A stretch of 64,000 bases of DNA from Albimonas sp963816545 (GTDB taxonomy: Bacteria; Pseudomonadota; Alphaproteobacteria; Rhodobacterales; Rhodobacteraceae), in NCBI GenBank assembly GCA_963816545.1, contig CAWFLE010000005.1, positions 1 through 64,000 of the forward strand. Direction: 5' to 3'. Of this stretch, positions 52,298-61,529 are shown one piece after another. A program made the position numbers and the translations under genes. Position 1 is the first letter of the stretch; every line of letters begins with the position of its first letter. The notes under the pieces were generated by a model. The model did no database searches. It had not been told where the DNA came from and was given only the letters and a program-made list of their open reading frames with translations.

Positions 52298-52563
52298 GAG
52301 GCCGCCTCCCGCAGGATCAGCTTCTCCAGCGTCAGATCCGACACCGCCTTCCGAAGCCGCTCGTTCTCCTTCTCCAGCTCCTTCAGCCGCTTCACCTGGT
52401 TCGACTTCAGCCCACCGAACTCTTTGCGCCATCGGTAGTAGGTGAAAGGCGTCACGGCGATCGTGCGAATAGCCTCCGCAACCGGCCGTCCCTGCGACAG
52501 CAGCACGTCGACCTGCCTCAGCTTCGCGACGATCTCCTCCGGCTTGTGCTTCTTCTGCGGCAT
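52285..52563 (-). CDS. IS3 OrfA
   Basis: 92 residues from the ATG at 52563 (MPQKKHKPEEIVAKLRQVDVL), nine bases after GGAGG. An ATG at 52572 is too close to that site. An HTH_Tnp_1 domain (PVAEAIRTIAVTPFTYYRWRKEFGG) and a leucine zipper (VKRLKELEKENERLRKAVSDLTLEKLIL) are visible. It binds the ends and is the N-terminal part of the transposase. Confidence 0.9.
   Translation of the reverse strand: MPQKKHKPEEIVAKLRQVDVLLSQGRPVAEAIRTIAVTPFTYYRWRKEFGGLKSNQVKRLKELEKENERLRKAVSDLTLEKLILREAASGNY
52291..52297 (-). promoter_or_regulatory. -1 programmed frameshift site GGGAAAC
   Basis: In OrfA frame the codons read tcG-GGA-AAC-TAC-TGA, so the heptamer G-GGA-AAC sits two codons before the OrfA stop. A -1 slip gives GGG-AAA-CTA-CTG and opens directly into OrfB. 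Both shifted anticodons re-pair well, the canonical X-XXY-YYZ pattern. Confidence 0.8.
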
Positions 52564-52629
52564 TCCTGGCATCCTCCAAAGGCTCGCAGAGCCTACTTCA
52601 GGGAGGACCACGTTTCAGGGGGCAGGCCA

Positions 52630-52721
52630 GTTGAGACCTGAACGCAAAGGCCGTCACGGTCCGTGACCTTGTAGGCTTTTTCGCGTGGTTTCAGGTTCTT
52701 AAGGGCAACATCGGTGAGCAT
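52630..52721 (-). pseudogene. Tyrosine integrase, N-terminal 30 codons only
   Basis: A strong ribosome site (AGGAGGT) precedes the ATG at 52721. The product MLTDVALKNLKPREKAYKV and then TDRDGLCVQVS is the start of the Arm-DNA-binding domain (DUF4102) of P4-type/proteobacterial tyrosine integrases. The IS3 element begins exactly after codon 30, and the rest of the integrase is not found on the other side. The gene points away from guaA, as usual for an integrase next to its att site. Confidence 0.8.
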
Positions 52722-53011
52722 ACCGACCTCCTGTACGCAAAAACACCGTCAAGCGATTTTCGGCCACTTTTGCCAACAGTATCGCTTGATTTTCAATGTT
52801 CTAGTGCGGAAAAAATACCGTAAATGGCTCAATACATCTGACGGTATCGCTGGAGTGGGCCAAGTGCAACTTTGTCAAATACCGTCACGCATGATGCCAC
52901 GGCCAGCCGCTGCTCCGCGATTGACTCCGTAGATAACGGAGATAATATTTCTATTTCAATACTTTGATGGAGCAATGCGGATCGATCACGATAGCCAAAA
53001 ATGGCCCCGAA
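52722..53011. promoter_or_regulatory. AT-rich integrase promoter/att-arm region with TACCGTCA repeats
   Basis: This 290-bp stretch is much more AT-rich than its surroundings. It holds repeated motifs: CACCGTCA (about 52744-52751), ATACCGT (52815-52821), its inverse ACGGTAT (52841-52847), and ATACCGTCA (52879-52887). It also holds a 9-bp inverted repeat, TCAAGCGAT (52749-52757) and ATCGCTTGA (52781-52789). Between integrase and att core these are candidates for arm-type integrase or excisionase sites and the int promoter. Confidence 0.55.
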
Positions 53012-54577
<1,566 letters not shown>

Positions 54578-54827
54578 GCGCTGGGACTAAGCCGCGCCGC
54601 GCTCGCGCGCAAGCGCGATGCGGCCGGCGGGCGCCGTTGCGCGCGGAGCGCTGCGGGCCGCGCCGACCGGGAGGCGACGGCGAGCGTGGCTCCGCGCGGC
54701 GAGGCGCATGTCGCAGACGGGCGGGCCGGCGGCGGATTCACGCCGCCTGACGCCCGCACGCAGGTCTAGGGTCCGCCGGATCGGGGCGCCCCTCGCGCGA
54801 CGCCCCCCGGCGCATGCGGAGGCCGAC

Positions 54828-56411
54828 ATGGCGGATGGCGACGACTTCACCCCCGACGGCTCCGAGGCCCCCGCCCGCGGCCGCCGCGGCCGCGCGGGCG
54901 GCGGCGGCGCGGCCCGCCGGGCCGAACGCACCGCCCGCCGCATCGACGCCGCACCCGCCATCCGCCGCCGCATCCCCGATTTCGAGATGCTGGACGAAGA
55001 GGCGCTGGAGATCATCGAGCGCAACGCCGAGACCGTCCTCCAGGAGATCGGCGTCAGCTTCATGGACAATCCCGCCGCGCTGGAGCGCTGGCGCAAGGCG
55101 GGCGCCGACGTGACCGGGGACCGAGTGCGCATCCCTCGCGGCCTCGCCCGCAAGCTGTGCAGGACCGCCCCCCGCACCTACACCCAGATCGCCCGCAACC
55201 CCGACCGCTCGGTGGAGATCGGGGGCCGGGACCTCGTGCTCGCCCCCGTCTACGGCCCCCCCTTCGTGCGCGACAACGAGGGCGGGCGGCGCTATGCCAC
55301 GCTGGAGGATTTCCGGAACTTCGTGAAGCTCGGCCACATGGCGAAGTGGCTGCACCACTCCGGCGGCACGGTCTGCGAGCCGACCGACGTGCCCGTGAAC
55401 AAGCGCCATCTCGACATGCTGATGGCGCACATGACGCTGACCGACAAGCCGTTCATGGGCTCGGTCACCGAGCCGTCGCGGGCCCGCGATTCGGTGCGGA
55501 TGTGCGAGCTGCTGTTCGCCGACCAGGGCGGCCTTCAGGACCGCACGGCGATGACCTCGCTGGTCAACATCAACTCGCCTCTGAACTTCGACGCCACCAT
55601 GATGGGCGCGCTGGAGGTCTACGCCGAGGCGAACCAGGCCTGCATCGTCTCCCCCTTCATCGTCGGCGGCGCCATGGCCCCGGTGTCCGTCGCCGGCACC
55701 CTCACGCAGGTCCTGGCCGAGGTCATGGCCGGCGTCGCCTATTCCCAGCTCGTGCGCCCCGGCTCTCCGATGATCTTCGGGACCTTCGTGACCTCCATCG
55801 ACATGAACTCCGGCGCGCCGACCTTCGGCACGCCCGAGGCGTCGATGATCCTCTGGGGCGCCGGCCAGCTCGCGCGCCGGCTGGGCGTGCCCTACCGCTC
55901 GGGCGGAGGGCTCTGCGGGTCCAAGCTGCCTGACGCCCAGGCGGCCTACGAGACCGCAAACACGCTCAACGCCGCGCTCACGGGGGGCGTGAACTTCATG
56001 CTCCACGCCTGCGGCTGGCTGGAGGGCGGGCTGGTGGCGTCCTACGAGAAATACGTGATGGACGCGGACCAGCTCGGCGTCCTGCACCAGATGGCGAAGG
56101 GGGTGGACGTCTCCGAAGAAGGGCAGGCCATGGACGCTATCCGCGAGGTCGGACCCGGCGGCCATTACCTCGGCTGCCAGCACACCCAGCGCAACTTCAA
56201 GACGGCTTTCTGGCGGTCCGATCTGCTGGACTACAAGCCCTTCGAGACCTGGTCCGAGGAAGGCGCCCGCGACACGGCGCGCCTCGCGGAGATGCGCTGG
56301 AAGAAGATGCTGGTCGAGCATGAGGCGCCGCCGCTGGACCCGGGCGTGCGCGAGTCGCTCGAGGATTTCTTGGCGCGGCGCAAGGCGGCCGAGAGGGACA
56401 GCTTCAGCTGA
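54828..56411 (+). CDS. MttB-family (trimethylamine methyltransferase-like) protein, non-pyrrolysine
   Basis: 527 residues. After an Arg/Gly-rich N-terminus comes the MttB fold (FEMLDEEALEIIERNAETVLQEIGVSF, AKWLHHSGGTVCEPTDVP, and the barrel segments NINSPLNFDATMMGALEVYA and SGAPTFGTPEASMILWGAGQLARRLGVPYRSGG). No in-frame UAG occurs, so it belongs to the widespread non-Pyl group. Some members of that group demethylate glycine betaine or other quaternary amines with a corrinoid partner. Partner genes are not adjacent. CGGAGG lies five bases before the ATG. Two hairpins follow the stop, then an IS630. Confidence 0.9.
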   Translation: MADGDDFTPDGSEAPARGRRGRAGGGGAARRAERTARRIDAAPAIRRRIPDFEMLDEEALEIIERNAETVLQEIGVSFMDNPAALERWRKAGADVTGDRVRIPRGLARKLCRTAPRTYTQIARNPDRSVEIGGRDLVLAPVYGPPFVRDNEGGRRYATLEDFRNFVKLGHMAKWLHHSGGTVCEPTDVPVNKRHLDMLMAHMTLTDKPFMGSVTEPSRARDSVRMCELLFADQGGLQDRTAMTSLVNINSPLNFDATMMGALEVYAEANQACIVSPFIVGGAMAPVSVAGTLTQVLAEVMAGVAYSQLVRPGSPMIFGTFVTSIDMNSGAPTFGTPEASMILWGAGQLARRLGVPYRSGGGLCGSKLPDAQAAYETANTLNAALTGGVNFMLHACGWLEGGLVASYEKYVMDADQLGVLHQMAKGVDVSEEGQAMDAIREVGPGGHYLGCQHTQRNFKTAFWRSDLLDYKPFETWSEEGARDTARLAEMRWKKMLVEHEAPPLDPGVRESLEDFLARRKAAERDSFS

Positions 56412-56511
56412 TCCGCGGGCAAAGGCCGCGCCAGCCGCGACGCGCTCCGGCAGGGCCGCGCCTGCAGCCCGCCGACGAAACGGGCCGCGCCATCGGCCCG
56501 CTCCAATCCAC

Positions 56512-56529
56512 GGGCCGCCCCTGCGGCCC
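56512..56529 (+). terminator. Hairpin, first of two
   Basis: GGGCCGC, loop CCCT, GCGGCCC: a perfect 7-bp stem without a T-run. It belongs to a series of GGGCCGC-type repeats at about 56420-56560. Confidence 0.45.
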
Positions 56530-56540
56530 ATCATCCTGCC

Positions 56541-56562
56541 GGGCCGCTTCGGCGGCCCTTTT
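56541..56562 (+). terminator. Intrinsic terminator with TTCG tetraloop
   Basis: GGGCCGC-TTCG-GCGGCCC followed by TTTT, 130 bases after the MttB-like gene. It is a textbook Rho-independent terminator. Confidence 0.85.
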
Positions 56563-56586
56563 CCGTTACCAGGCGGAGGCCGCTCA

Positions 56587-57748
56587 TACCAAAGCCCATT
56601 GATCAGGACCCATGGGCCCACGCTCGTCGCCCGATGGTCATGATGCGCCAGGGCTGGTCGGCGAGCTTGTTCCATGCCTCGCAACAGTGGCCGACGATGT
56701 CGTCGTAGGAGCTGAAGACGCGGTTCGACAGCCAGTTGTCGCGCATGAACTGCCAGACGTTCTCGACCGGGTTCAGCTCCGGGGAGCGTGGCGGCAGCGG
56801 GACGACGGTGATGTTGTCGGGCACGACGAGCCGGCCGGACATGTGCCAGCCCGCCTGGTCGAGCATCAGCACGGCATGGGCGACGGGATCGACCGTGAGG
56901 CTGATCTCGGCGAGATGCGCCTGCATGGCCTCCGTGTCGGCGAAAGGCATGACGAGCCCCGCCGCCTTGCCCCTGGCCGGGCAGATCGCGCCGAAGATAT
57001 AGGCCCGCTTCGTGCGCTGATCCTTCGCCGCTCGCGGCCGGGTCCCGCGCCGCGCCCAGCGTCGGGTGATCGGGTTCTTCTGCCCTGCGCGCGCCTCGTC
57101 CTGCCACCACAGCTCGAGGTCGGTCCCCGCCGGGAGCCTGTCCCGGATCTCCGCCAGCCGGTCGGGGAGGTTTTTTGAACGCCTCCATCGCCTCGGGGTC
57201 CTGGCCGTGGTGGCGCGGGCGGGCCGACAGCTTGCGGAAGCCCATGGCGCGCAGATCCCGGCCCAGCGTCTGGCGGCTGACCGAGACGCCGAACTCCTCC
57301 CAGACCCACTGCACCAGGTCGACGAGCCGCCAGCGCACCACGCCGTCCAGATACGGCCTGGGTCCCTCCTCCACCGCCCTTGCCAGCGCCGCGCGCTGCG
57401 CCGCCGTCGGCAACGGCGTCTTGCCCGGGGCCTTGCGGTCGATCAGCCCGTCCGGGCCCTCGGCGTTGAAGCGCACCACCCAGTCCCGGACGATCTGGAG
57501 CCCGACGCCCCCGATCCTCGCCGCATCGCTCCGGGCGGCGCCGTCGTGGATCGAGGCCAGCGCCAGCAACCGCCGCGTCTGCCGCGCGTCCCGGCTCGTG
57601 TTGATGGCGCCCTCAGATCGTCCGCCCCGTAGTCCGCCCGCAGTGCCATCGCTGCTCCCATGGAGATCCTCCCTCGGCTCTCCATGATAAATCATCCCGC
57701 GCCCCCCTGTGAATCCCCTTCGCAAGTCAGGCTCAGCAAGCGCTGGTA
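56587..57748 (-). mobile_element. IS630-family element
   Basis: About 1.16 kb bounded by TA at both sides (56587-56588 and 57747-57748). The ends start TACCAAAGC and, on the other strand, TACCAGCGC, so the inverted repeats are weak. It contains one transposase gene with frameshifts. The right TA abuts the stop codon of the DUF6477 gene. Confidence 0.75.
56603..57649 (-). pseudogene. IS630-family transposase, two frameshifts
   Basis: From the ATG at 57649 (MALRADYGADDLR) the frame shifts near 57612. It then gives the helix-turn-helix half (TSRDARQTRRLLALASIHDG, then RIGGVGLQIVRDWVVRFNAEGPDGLI). At an A6 run (57171-57176) it shifts again into the DDE half (DRLAEIRDRLPAGTDLELWWQDEAR, VLMLDQAGWH, PPRSPELNPVENVWQFM). 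One A too many explains the second break. IS630-type transposases are sometimes split at this point and rescued by slippage on A runs, so partial activity cannot be excluded. Confidence 0.8.
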
Positions 57749-58126
57749 TCAGGCGGCCTTCCGCGCCTCCTCCGCCTTCATCGCCGACCGCTCCGCCAGC
57801 AGCGCGGACAGCAGCAGCACGTGGCGGCGGGGCGAGTATTCCGGCAGGTGCGCCCGGCGCATCTCCTCGCACTGGGCCTCCTGCGCCGCGAGACGCTCCG
57901 CGATCTCCCGCGCCGAGCGGCGGGAGCCGGCGAAGCCGGGCAGGGCGCCCCGAAGATGCTTCTCCCGACGATACAGCGCGGCTCCCGCCTGGGCGGCGCG
58001 GACCATCGTGGCCGGGCGGCGCAGCTCGGCGTCCGCCGACGCCCGCTCCGGGGTCTCGGGGCGGGCGAAGAGGTCGAGGTCGATGGGACGGGCGGCGAAT
58101 GGGGTGGGGAGAGGGGAGTAGAACAT
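57749..58126 (-). CDS. DUF6477-family protein
   Basis: 125 residues. The core (LRRPATMVRAAQAGAALYRREKHLRGALPG, then RLAAQEAQCEEMRRAHLPEYSPRRHVLLLSALLAE) is the pattern of the DUF6477 proteins found beside DUF6456 genes in Rhodobacterales. The function is unknown. No membrane or signal segment is seen. AGGAGG lies seven bases before the ATG. The gene is divergent from the DUF6456 gene, and its stop codon is the first triplet after the IS630 TA target, so the C-terminus may be native or just trimmed. Confidence 0.75.
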   Translation of the reverse strand: MFYSPLPTPFAARPIDLDLFARPETPERASADAELRRPATMVRAAQAGAALYRREKHLRGALPGFAGSRRSAREIAERLAAQEAQCEEMRRAHLPEYSPRRHVLLLSALLAERSAMKAEEARKAA

Positions 58127-58352
58127 GCTGGCCTCCTGCCGGTGATTTCGAGGCCATCTTCACCGGGCCGACGGGGGTGTTGCGCGATTCGGCGGGTCAG
58201 CGCGCGCTGTCCACAGGCTTGAGACGTCGCAACTGCATGAACAAGCTGGATGTTCTCGTTTTTGTCCACAGATCGTTAAGCTGTTGTTCAGAGAATCAAC
58301 TCTAGCGTGAATTTATCGAAAAGCCTCCAGACCATCCGCGAGGAACCTCAGC
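58127..58352. promoter_or_regulatory. Divergent promoter region with GANTC and DnaA-box-like sites
   Basis: These 226 bases separate the DUF6477 and DUF6456 genes. They hold two GANTC sites (GATTC 58186-58190, GAATC 58293-58297), which are CcrM methylation targets. They also hold two DnaA-box-like nonamers, CTGTCCACA (58207-58215) and TTGTCCACA (58262-58270, one mismatch to TTATCCACA), and a relatively AT-rich stretch before the DUF6456 ATG. This mix suggests cell-cycle-linked regulation. Confidence 0.5.
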
Positions 58353-59570
58353 ATGCCCGCTCAGATGACGTTGACCCGCTGCCGCGACCTCGTCTCCACG
58401 CTGCCCGCGCAGGGCGGCCTCCGGGCGGATGACGCGGCCCTCTACCTCGCCCACACCACCTTCGGCGCCCCTCTTCGCCGTCTGGCGGAGGCGGCGTGCC
58501 AGGCCCCCTCGACCATTCTCCGCGCCGTCCGGCGCGTGGAGCAACGGCGCGACGATCCCCTGCTCGACGATCTGCTCGCGCGGATCGAAGCCGTCGCCCG
58601 CATTCCCGCCGACATCCCCGTGTCGGCCCCCGGCGTCCCCGCGCCGCTTGCCATGGAGTCCCTCGTGCCCGAGATCCAGACCACCCGCAAAACCGCCCGC
58701 AAGGCCCCCCGTCCCGCCGCCGTCGACGACGAGTCCCAAGCCGTGGAGAAGGAAGCCCGCCGCATCCTGCGCCGCCTGTCCGAGCCGCGCGCCTTCCTCG
58801 CGCTCGCCCGCGGCGCCCAGGTCGCCTGCGTGTTCCGCAAGTCGGACGACGCTTTCGTCACCCTCGCGCGCACCACGATCGAATTCGCCCGCGACTTCGC
58901 GGCGCGCGACTGGATCGGCTGCGTGCACACCGCGCCCGCCATGGTGCGCTATGAGATCACCGCCGCCGGCCGCGCCTGGCTGAAGCGGACGCTCGCCGAG
59001 GACGGCGACATCCGTCGCCGCGCGACCGAAACCCCCGGCCTCGCCGAGGCGCCCAGCGTCTTCGCCCGTCAGCACCAGATCCCCGGCGCCCGCGCCATGG
59101 TGGAGGACGGCAAGGTCGTCGAGCAGCAGGTGAACCTCGGCGAGACCCCGCTGGGCTGGCTCGCGCGCCGCAAGGGCTCGGACGGCAAGTCCTTCCTCGC
59201 CCCCGAGGAATTCGCCGCCGGCGAGCGCCTGCGCGAGGATTTCGAGCGCGCGCAGATGGGGCCGCGCGTGGCGCAGGACTGGTCCCGTTTCCTCACCCCC
59301 CGCGACGCGTCGAGCTCGGGCGCCGGCCGCTCCCCCTCCGAAGGGCCGACGGAGGCGCGCCGCAAGCTCGCCGAGGCGCTGGAGGCGCTGGGGCCCGGTC
59401 TCAACGACGTGGCGCTGCGGGCCTGCTGCTTCCTCGAGGGGCTGGAGGCGACCGAGCGGCGCATGGGCTGGTCCGCCCGCTCCGGCAAGGTGGTGCTCAA
59501 GATCGCGCTCCAGCGGCTGGCCGAGCACTACGGCTACGCCGGCGAGAAGCGGACCCGCAACGCCGCCTGA
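58353..59570 (+). CDS. DUF6456-domain protein with helix-turn-helix
   Basis: 405 residues. An N-terminal helix-turn-helix-like part (FGAPLRRLAEAACQAPSTILRAVRRVEQRRDDPLLDDLL, about 30-75) comes first. A central part that looks like a winged helix follows (RILRRLSEPRAFLALA, then MVRYEITAAGRAWLKR). The C-terminal DUF6456 domain is at the end (NLGETPLGWLARRKG, LAPEEFAAGERLREDFERAQM, LRACCFLEGLEATERRMGWSARSGKVVLKIALQRLAEHYG). It is probably a DNA-binding regulator specific to Rhodobacterales and relatives, and its targets are unknown. GAGGAA lies seven bases before the ATG. Confidence 0.85.
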   Translation: MPAQMTLTRCRDLVSTLPAQGGLRADDAALYLAHTTFGAPLRRLAEAACQAPSTILRAVRRVEQRRDDPLLDDLLARIEAVARIPADIPVSAPGVPAPLAMESLVPEIQTTRKTARKAPRPAAVDDESQAVEKEARRILRRLSEPRAFLALARGAQVACVFRKSDDAFVTLARTTIEFARDFAARDWIGCVHTAPAMVRYEITAAGRAWLKRTLAEDGDIRRRATETPGLAEAPSVFARQHQIPGARAMVEDGKVVEQQVNLGETPLGWLARRKGSDGKSFLAPEEFAAGERLREDFERAQMGPRVAQDWSRFLTPRDASSSGAGRSPSEGPTEARRKLAEALEALGPGLNDVALRACCFLEGLEATERRMGWSARSGKVVLKIALQRLAEHYGYAGEKRTRNAA

Positions 59571-59633
59571 CCCGCTGGCTGACGCAACGTCCCGCCGGGC
59601 GGGATTCGCCGCACGGCGGGGCGCGCGCCGATG

Positions 59634-59675
59634 TTGCAATGCAATAACCTCGACCCTAGATCGATTGCAGTGCAA
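59634..59675 (+). promoter_or_regulatory. Promoter with two TTGCARTGCAA operators
   Basis: TTGCAATGCAA (59634-59644) and TTGCAGTGCAA (59665-59675) are near-identical, nearly palindromic TGC-N3-GCA boxes 31 bp apart. TTGCAA as a -35 and CTAGAT (59656-59661) as a -10 lie between and over them, so a bound repressor would block the promoter. The boxes resemble the TGC-rich sites reported for the PHA regulator PhaR of Paracoccus and Rhodobacter. Confidence 0.6.
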
Positions 59676-59694
59676 CATTGCCGCGAGGTTTCCC

Positions 59695-60330
59695 ATGATG
59701 GCGGGCCGTGTCCCCGGCGTCTCCGTCTTCAAGCGCGAGGACGAGACGCTGAACGAATACTTCCTCAGCTTCTCCCCGCTTGCTCCGTTCTTCGGCGTGC
59801 CGTGGCGCTTCGGCTCCATGCTGCCGTTCATGCCGGTCGCCCCGGTGGCGAAGCCGGTGGCCGACGCCGCGCCCGAGGCCGCGCGTCAGGTGATGGACGA
59901 GCCGAAGGCCGCTTCCGACCGGAACCGCGCCAAGGCCGATGAAGCGGTCGAGCGGGTCGGCGACGCGACGCGCGAGACGGTGAAGGCCGTGACCGGCGCC
60001 GCAGGCGACGCGGCCGAGGCCATGGCCGACCGGACGCAGCCCGCGATCCCCGATCCCATGGCCGAGCCGGACGCGCTGGACGAGGACAAGCCCACGCTCC
60101 TCTACGCCTCCGCCCCCGACGAGGCGGACGACCTGACCCGCATCAAGGGCGTCGGGCCGAAGCTTGCGCAGGAGCTCAACGATCTGGGCATCCACACCTG
60201 GGCGCAGGTCGCCTCGCTGACCGAGGCCAATCTCGCTTGGCTGGATGCCAACCTCTCCACCGCCACGTTCAAGGGCCGTTCGGTCCGGGACGATTGGGTG
60301 GGGCAGGCCTCGGCGCTCGCCGAAAACTGA
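59695..60330 (+). CDS. Helix-hairpin-helix protein with possible PHA-linked regulation
   Basis: 211 residues. An aromatic N-terminal segment (NEYFLSFSPLAPFFGVPWRFGSMLPFMP) is followed by an Ala-rich amphipathic helix (RAKADEAVERVGDATRETVKAVTGAAGDAAEAMADR), reminiscent of phasins. The C-terminal helix-hairpin-helix (DDLTRIKGVGPKLAQELNDLGIHTWAQVASLTEANLAWLDANL) is the type found at the ends of Rhodobacterales NuoE-like and ribosomal-protein-like fusions. The role is unknown. Together with the PhaR-like operator, a granule-associated or nucleoid-binding phasin-like protein is possible. GAGG lies before the ATG at 59695. A terminator follows. Confidence 0.65.
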   Translation: MMAGRVPGVSVFKREDETLNEYFLSFSPLAPFFGVPWRFGSMLPFMPVAPVAKPVADAAPEAARQVMDEPKAASDRNRAKADEAVERVGDATRETVKAVTGAAGDAAEAMADRTQPAIPDPMAEPDALDEDKPTLLYASAPDEADDLTRIKGVGPKLAQELNDLGIHTWAQVASLTEANLAWLDANLSTATFKGRSVRDDWVGQASALAEN

Positions 60331-60351
60331 GGCGCGTCCGCGCGCAACTCG

Positions 60352-60377
60352 AAGCCGCGCCCCCCGGGGCGCGGCTT
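60352..60377. terminator. Bidirectional hairpin between convergent genes
   Basis: AAGCCGCGCCCC, a two-base loop, GGGGCGCGGCTT: a perfect 12-bp stem. It serves the helix-hairpin-helix gene on the plus strand and tpiA on the minus strand. Confidence 0.7.
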
Positions 60378-60385
60378 TCGCGTGT

Positions 60386-61122
60386 TCAGGACGCCGCTTT
60401 CACGATCCCTGCGAAATCCGCGGCCTTGAGGCTCGCGCCCCCGACCAGCCCGCCGTCCACGTCGGGCAGGGCGAAGATCCCAGCGGCGTTCGAGGGCTTC
60501 ACCGACCCGCCGTAGAGCAGCCGGATCCCCTCCGCCGGCGGGCCCAGCCGCTTGGCGAGTTCCGAGCGCATGAAGCCGTGCATCTCCTGGATCTCGTCGT
60601 TCGTGGGCGTGCGCCCGGCGCCGATGGCCCAGACCGGCTCGTAGGCCACCACGCAGTTCTCCGCCGTGGCCCCCTCGGGCACCGAGGCGGCGATCTGCCC
60701 GCCCACGACCTCGGCCGCGCGACCCGCGTCGCGCTCCGCCTCCGTCTCGCCGACGCAGATCACCGCCATCAGGCCGGCACGCCACGCGGCCTCGGCTTTG
60801 GCATGGACCGTCGCGTCGCTCTCACCATGGTCGGCACGCCGCTCCGAATGGCCCACGATCACCGCCGAGGCGCCGGCATCCGCCAGCATCTCGGCCGAGA
60901 CGTCGCCGGTATGCGCGCCCGTCTCCTCGGCATGGCAGTCCTGCCCGCCGACCTTCACGAAGGCCGGCGCCTTGGCCGCCATCCCGGCGATCAGCGTGGC
61001 GGGGGGCAGATCAGCACGTCGCAGCCGGGTTCCCCGACCTCCGCGGCCAGCGCCTCCAGCTCCGCGAGCTGCGCGCGCAGCCCGTTCATCTTCCAGTTTC
61101 CAGCGGCGAGCTTGCGGCGCAT
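60386..61122 (-). pseudogene. tpiA: Triosephosphate isomerase, one frameshift in a C run
   Basis: From the ATG at 61122 (MRRKLAAGNWKMNGLRAQL, after GGAGG) the frame gives the TIM-barrel N-terminus with the catalytic Lys of NWKMN. It breaks at a C6 run near 61010, where C7 would give CDVLICPPATLI. The rest is intact: HTGDVSAEMLADAG, the catalytic His in VIVGHSERR, the catalytic Glu in VVAYEPVWAIG, and the phosphate loop LLYGGSVKPSNA. The enzyme interconverts DHAP and glyceraldehyde 3-phosphate. Loss of a central enzyme by one base is unlikely, so I read this as a homopolymer error. Confidence 0.92.
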
Positions 61123-61188
61123 GTCCCCTCCCGTGCGTCAATGAGCGTCAGGCCGGAGATAGCGCCGGCGGGGGCCGCGGGGAACCCC

Positions 61189-61527
61189 TCAGCCCCGCTG
61201 GGCTGCCCGCGCAATGTCCAGCGACCGGGTCGCCCACATGCACGCCTCCTCCGGGTCGTCCATGCCGTCGTCCGGCATCCGCCAGTAGTTCATGGTGCGC
61301 GAGGCGCCGTCGCGACGATAGGTGAAGGGCGTGGAGCCTCCGGCCGCCAGCGCGCTCGCCAGCACCCCCTCGGCCTTGAGGTAGATCGCATCGTCCTGCC
61401 CGATCAGGGCGAACATCACCCCGTCGCAATAGATCCCGGCGCCCCCGAACATGGCGCGCACCGAGATCGGGCCGAGCGCGCCGAACAGCTCCTTCGCGAA
61501 CTCGGCGCGCTCGGCCTTCACGGGCAT
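61189..61527 (-). CDS. TfoX/Sxy-family N-terminal domain protein
   Basis: 112 residues covering the TfoX_N domain: FGALGPISVRAMFGGAGIYCDGVMFALIGQDDAIYLKAE, then FTYRRDGASRTMNYWRMPDD. In gamma-proteobacteria TfoX/Sxy activates competence genes with CRP, but stand-alone N-terminal domains in alphaproteobacteria have no assigned role. Its start lies 2 bp after the stop of the upstream Fe-S carrier gene on the same strand, so they are co-transcribed. Confidence 0.85.
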   Translation of the reverse strand: MPVKAERAEFAKELFGALGPISVRAMFGGAGIYCDGVMFALIGQDDAIYLKAEGVLASALAAGGSTPFTYRRDGASRTMNYWRMPDDGMDDPEEACMWATRSLDIARAAQRG

Positions 61528-61529
61528 TC

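Larger units (their letters stand above)
51382..52629 (-). mobile_element. IS3-family element, complete, inserted in an integrase gene
   Basis: 1,248 bp bounded by TGGCCTGCCCCC (51382-51393) and its exact complement (52618-52629), with further imperfect matching inward (GGTGGTCC and GGACCACG). It carries OrfA and OrfB with a -1 slippery site. The flanking bases show no target duplication, and the integrase continues only on the right side, so an adjacent deletion probably followed insertion. Confidence 0.88.

Noticed and set aside
56603..57649. Programmed frameshifting as the reason for the split in both IS630 transposases
   Set aside because: Both break at a homopolymer at the same domain boundary, but the shifts go in opposite directions (-1 at 418-427, +1 at 57171-57176), and both copies have further breaks. 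Independent indels explain it better. Slippage on the A6 run cannot be fully excluded.
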